This document shows, in pieces, positions 36,098 through 38,935 of a DNA stretch of 38,935 nt. Position 1 is the first letter of the stretch. Every line of letters starts with the position of its first letter. Under the pieces are notes generated by a model. That model did no database searches. It saw nothing but the letters and a program-made list of their open reading frames with translations, and was not told the origin of the DNA. Origin of the DNA: Calditrichota bacterium (GTDB lineage Bacteria; Calditrichota; Calditrichia; Calditrichales; J004); NCBI GenBank assembly GCA_024277115.1, contig JAJRVW010000038.1, forward strand, positions 1 to 38,935. The letters run 5' to 3'. A program made the position numbers and the translations under genes.

Positions 36098-36323
36098 GTC
36101 AGGTCTCCTATATTTGCCCCGTAAGAAATTCGCAAAAAGAAAACATGAATACAAGATAATTAACGATATTTTACTAAGCTGTCATTTTTTCTTGTTAAAG
36201 GGTACTTTTAAAAAAAGAATAGATTCTTGAATCCGGTTTAGTTTATAATTTGATTGTTTTCCCTACATCGTTAATTTAGTTCTCATATTTTTAGACTTAT
36301 AAAATTCTACCGGAGAAAGCATC

Positions 36324-37427
36324 TTGAAAAAAATTATATTTTCTATTGTTCTGATTATATTTACGACAGCCTGTACCACAACCATCCCGGTTAAAGTGCG
36401 CAAACCGGCGGAGTTAAATATTGGCTCGGCACGAACCATTGCGGTGATGGAATTTGATTTTTTAGGCAGCTGGGATTTTAGCGCGGGCGATAAAAACTCG
36501 GATAACCTGAAACAAGCCATAGTAAACGCCATCGCCAAAAAGAAAGATAGAAAACCGCTTCAGCCAAAGGCGGCTTATCCCGGGATTTATGTAAGCAATG
36601 AACTTGTGGCCAAGCTGGTCCAAAATGGTTATTACACGGTTATAGAGCGCTCAAAAATAAATGATGTGCTGAAAGAGCAATCCCTTACTTTAAGTGGTTT
36701 GGTGGATGAAGAGCAGGCGGTAGAGATAGGCAATATGATTGGTGCGCAGGCTTTAATCACCGGCAGCGGTTCCTATTCCGTAAAAGATGAAGGCGAATGG
36801 GAAACGTACACGGAAAAGAAAAAGAACAAGGACGGCAAAAAAGTCAAAGTCAAAAAGAAACGTTATAATATTACGCGCCATGTAAGCGCCCAAATCACGT
36901 TCAGGATTATTGATGTAAACACAGGTTCGGTGGTTGCTTCGAAAACAAACAAAGCCAGCAATAAATCGAGATTATGGAAATACCGGTCCAGCGGGAAAGA
37001 CGAAACGAGCGCTGCCGCGGGTCTAAAAGACTGGAAGCCGATTGTGGAAGGGCTGGTTTCTAAAATATTGGATAAGACAGTAAAACAAATCGCCCCGCAC
37101 ACGGTCACCCAAAAAAGGGAAATAGAAGAGGGCGAATCCAAAAAAATGAAATCGGCCCTGGAGTATGCCAAGCGTGATTTGTGGGAGGAAGCGAAAGCAA
37201 TTTGGAAAAAAGTTTTGGCGTCAAAAGAATCAGAAAAAGAAGACCGTATTGCCGCCACTTATAATATGGGGCTTTATTTTGAGATTTTTGGTTTTTTTGA
37301 TGATGCGGAAAACTTTTATGAAGAAGCTTATAAACTCTCGGACGATTCAAAATATCTGGATGCGCGGGCACGGGTGAAAAAACGGCGCAAAGAGGTGGAA
37401 AAACTACGGCTGCAAGAAGAGGAATAA
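36324..37427 (+). CDS. CsgG/HfaB-like outer-membrane lipoprotein
   Basis: A 367-residue protein starting at TTG 36324 (GGAG, eight-base spacing). It has a lipoprotein signal (IIFTTAC, C17). The CsgG-like domain covers about 30-255: ARTIAVMEFDFLG, ELVAKLVQNGYYTVIERSKINDVLKEQ, GNMIGAQALITGSGSY and ITFRIIDVNTGSVV. A lysine-rich loop (EKKKNKDGKKVKVKKKR) is inserted after GSGSY. The C-terminus (about 275-367) is a helical TPR-like region (EYAKRDLWEEAKAIWKKVL, AATYNMGLYFEIFGFFDDAENFYEEAYKL). CsgG homologs form secretion pores for curli; here no curli genes are nearby, so the role is open. It is divergent from the secreted paralogs. Confidence 0.75.
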   Translation: MKKIIFSIVLIIFTTACTTTIPVKVRKPAELNIGSARTIAVMEFDFLGSWDFSAGDKNSDNLKQAIVNAIAKKKDRKPLQPKAAYPGIYVSNELVAKLVQNGYYTVIERSKINDVLKEQSLTLSGLVDEEQAVEIGNMIGAQALITGSGSYSVKDEGEWETYTEKKKNKDGKKVKVKKKRYNITRHVSAQITFRIIDVNTGSVVASKTNKASNKSRLWKYRSSGKDETSAAAGLKDWKPIVEGLVSKILDKTVKQIAPHTVTQKREIEEGESKKMKSALEYAKRDLWEEAKAIWKKVLASKESEKEDRIAATYNMGLYFEIFGFFDDAENFYEEAYKLSDDSKYLDARARVKKRRKEVEKLRLQEEE

Positions 37428-37478
37428 ATTTTATATCTTAGCTGACGGACAAGCAAAATTCGTGAATAGTTTTTTTAT

Positions 37479-37529
37479 CGAAACACAGTTTCGTTTCAAT
37501 TCCGTTCCCAATCTGGAGATTGTGAACGG
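37479..37529. repeat. Paired hairpin repeats between convergent genes
   Basis: CGAAAC and GTTTCG (37479-37493) form a small hairpin. CCGTTCCCAATC and GATTGTGAACGG (37502-37529) pair with one mismatch around TGGA. The second resembles the GTTCCCAAGCT...GCTTGGGAAC palindrome that I recall from many genomes. It lies between the stops at 37427 and 37567 and may end both transcripts. Confidence 0.6.
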
Positions 37530-37566
37530 CTGCTAAATATTAGGTTTTCATTCATCATCGTGCTTT

Positions 37567-38607
37567 TCAATTTTCACATACATCTCTAATGGCCGCCAGG
37601 TTTGCGATCAGGTTTCTTTTAAACATAAATTTAAACAATGGTAAAATCAGGCGACCAATTACCGGCAGTGGGATATAATGCAGCTCGATGGTGAGGCGCG
37701 TCCCTTTTTTATCCTTGGCCAGAATATTATAAATCGTAAATTCTTTAACCATCGGCATGTCAGATACACGTTCGCCATATACAAGTTTATTTGCCCCAAA
37801 ATTACTTGTAACCGTTTCAAATTCCAGATTTTTGCCGCTGACCAAACAAGTGTGTTTTGTCCCGAGCCTGTTTACCCGTCCTTTTTTATAATTTATTTTT
37901 TTGATTTTCTTATTCCATAAAAGACGATAATCCAAATTTGAGATAACCTCATAAATTGAGTGCCGGTCACATTTTATCAATCCCGAAACAATGATCGGGT
38001 TTTTTATTCTATTCCTGGTCTCAGGTTCTTTTGGGGCTTCAACCAATTTTAGAAGAGGGGCAAAAGAAAAATAATGGTAATCGATTTTTCCAAAACCTTC
38101 ATACTCCGTTGCCAGGTATTTAGCCTTTGGGCGCTGTTCATCCGTGCCGCTTAATAAAAGATATTCTTTCTCGTTAATTTTATTTTTTAACAAACGGTGT
38201 AAAAGGATAACATCACTACCATGGGGCTTTTTCCGGTCTTTAACGTGAATAAACCCAAAATCCCCAAAAAGGCCAATAAATTTTAGAGAAAGCGATGCCG
38301 CCGTGCTGCAAGCCCCGCATTGGCAAATCCGCTGTGATTCGTATTTTTTAAGATGGGTATGGAAGCCAAGAAACATTTTTTTTGCCTGATCAATTATTTG
38401 GTCAGCGTCCGGGATAGTGGCCTCTTTATAAAATAGAATGGCATCGCCCTCAATTTCCGAAATCTCCAGGCCCAGTTCGTTGCAATCAATAATTATCTCG
38501 AGCAGCTCGGAAATTATATGCTGGCTGTGGCTGATTTCCGTTTGGTTTACAAATTCTGTAAAGCCGGAAATATCGGGCATAAATAAAAGGGATTGTTTTG
38601 TGGCCAT
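37567..38607 (-). CDS. DUF2652 (cyclase-like) and SRPBCC fusion protein
   Basis: A 346-residue protein. Residues about 5-190 belong to DUF2652, which resembles class III nucleotide cyclases: MPDISGFTEF (D12) and EGDAILF (D55) align with the two metal-binding aspartates. FGFIHVKDRKKPHGSDVILLHRLLK resembles a later cyclase segment. The transition-state Asn/Arg pair is not evident, so catalysis is unproven. CQCGAC (C95, C97, C100) adds a possible metal or redox site. Residues about 203-346 form an SRPBCC (START-like) lipid- or ligand-binding domain (IVSGLIKCDRHSIYEVISNLDYRLLWN, LTIELHYIPLPVIGRLILPLFKFMFK). Probably cytoplasmic. Weak ribosome site. Confidence 0.7.
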   Translation of the reverse strand: MATKQSLLFMPDISGFTEFVNQTEISHSQHIISELLEIIIDCNELGLEISEIEGDAILFYKEATIPDADQIIDQAKKMFLGFHTHLKKYESQRICQCGACSTAASLSLKFIGLFGDFGFIHVKDRKKPHGSDVILLHRLLKNKINEKEYLLLSGTDEQRPKAKYLATEYEGFGKIDYHYFSFAPLLKLVEAPKEPETRNRIKNPIIVSGLIKCDRHSIYEVISNLDYRLLWNKKIKKINYKKGRVNRLGTKHTCLVSGKNLEFETVTSNFGANKLVYGERVSDMPMVKEFTIYNILAKDKKGTRLTIELHYIPLPVIGRLILPLFKFMFKRNLIANLAAIRDVCEN

Positions 38608-38891
38608 TTTTGTGTCTTATTAATAAATTTCTTGTTTTTCTTGACAGAAAATTACAAATGACAAAAATCAAAGAACTAATAAAATCCAAATTTAAAATAT
38701 CAATTTCCGAAACTGTTTACCAACGGTTTTGTTCTTGATGTTTGTATTTTTGATATTTAGCATTTGCTTTTTGTGATTTCTGGCTTGTACAGGTCAGATT
38801 GCGTCCTTAAATTTGTGTAAAAAGGCAAATATGTGAAAAATTGCCATGTCCTTCCTAAATTTAGTTTGACCAAAAAAACAAAGGAAAAAAC

Positions 38892-38935
38892 ATGGCAAAA
38901 AGAGAAAATCAAAATATAGGATTAGTGAAAGAAAT
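38892..38935 (+). CDS. Start of an unknown gene, cut by the window edge
   Basis: ATG 38892 with AAAGGA 12-7 bases upstream opens a frame (MAKRENQNIGLVKE) that runs off the right edge. Too short to identify. 38608-38891 between this and the minus-strand gene holds no other gene that I can support. Confidence 0.45.
   Translation, partial: MAKRENQNIGLVKE

Noticed and set aside
36098-36154. Longer start (36154) for paralog 2
   Set aside because: It would put 19 polar and basic residues before a clean signal peptide, and the AGGAG site matches ATG 36097.

Overview
The window looks like chromosomal DNA of an uncultured, AT-leaning Gram-negative bacterium of the FCB supergroup. The evidence is C-terminal domains resembling type IX secretion (T9SS) sorting domains, a DUF5916 surface protein, LptF/LptG permeases, several lipoproteins with lipoboxes, and large secreted proteins typical of Calditrichota, Ignavibacteria and related lineages. 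A Calditrichota-like host is my best guess. It is inferred from gene content and not proven. Most gene starts carry an AGGAG-type ribosome site.

Layout. 1-900: a short repeat, then an ABC-2-like permease. 1030-3730: an msrP-msrQ methionine sulfoxide repair locus in which msrP carries an in-frame stop, a Phd/YefM-ParE toxin-antitoxin pair with its own promoter and operator sits between the two genes, and a DUF2007 membrane protein follows. 3920-10925 (minus): a large TPR/DUF3857/transglutaminase protein and a lipoprotein amidase with golvesin-like and fibronectin III domains. 11511-16356 (plus): gcvP, a tiny membrane protein and a secreted Asp-box (BNR) protein with a T9SS-like tail. 16460-17752 (minus): a two-gene operon of a small exported protein and a coiled-coil lipoprotein. 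18247-19203 (plus): YajQ and ArfB. 19612-24588 (minus): a DUF5916 protein plus LptG and LptF. 24847-29482 (plus): an AddA-type helicase-nuclease and a pteridine-reductase-like SDR. 29623-36097 (minus): two tandem paralogous secreted proteins of about 1030 residues. 36324-37427 (plus): a CsgG-like lipoprotein. 37567-38607 (minus): a DUF2652-SRPBCC protein. A new gene starts at 38892 and runs off the right edge.

The genes are mainly cell-envelope, secretion and housekeeping functions. I see no phage, CRISPR, rRNA, tRNA or complete insertion sequence. The most notable signals are: (1) the broken msrP next to a toxin-antitoxin insertion; (2) the tandem secreted paralogs, whose last 237 residues differ at only 8 positions while the middles have diverged, suggesting gene conversion; and (3) an unusual density of short palindromic dispersed repeats packed against gene ends, several of which contain the stop codon of the adjoining gene. 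I did not find a convincing wholly new multi-gene system.
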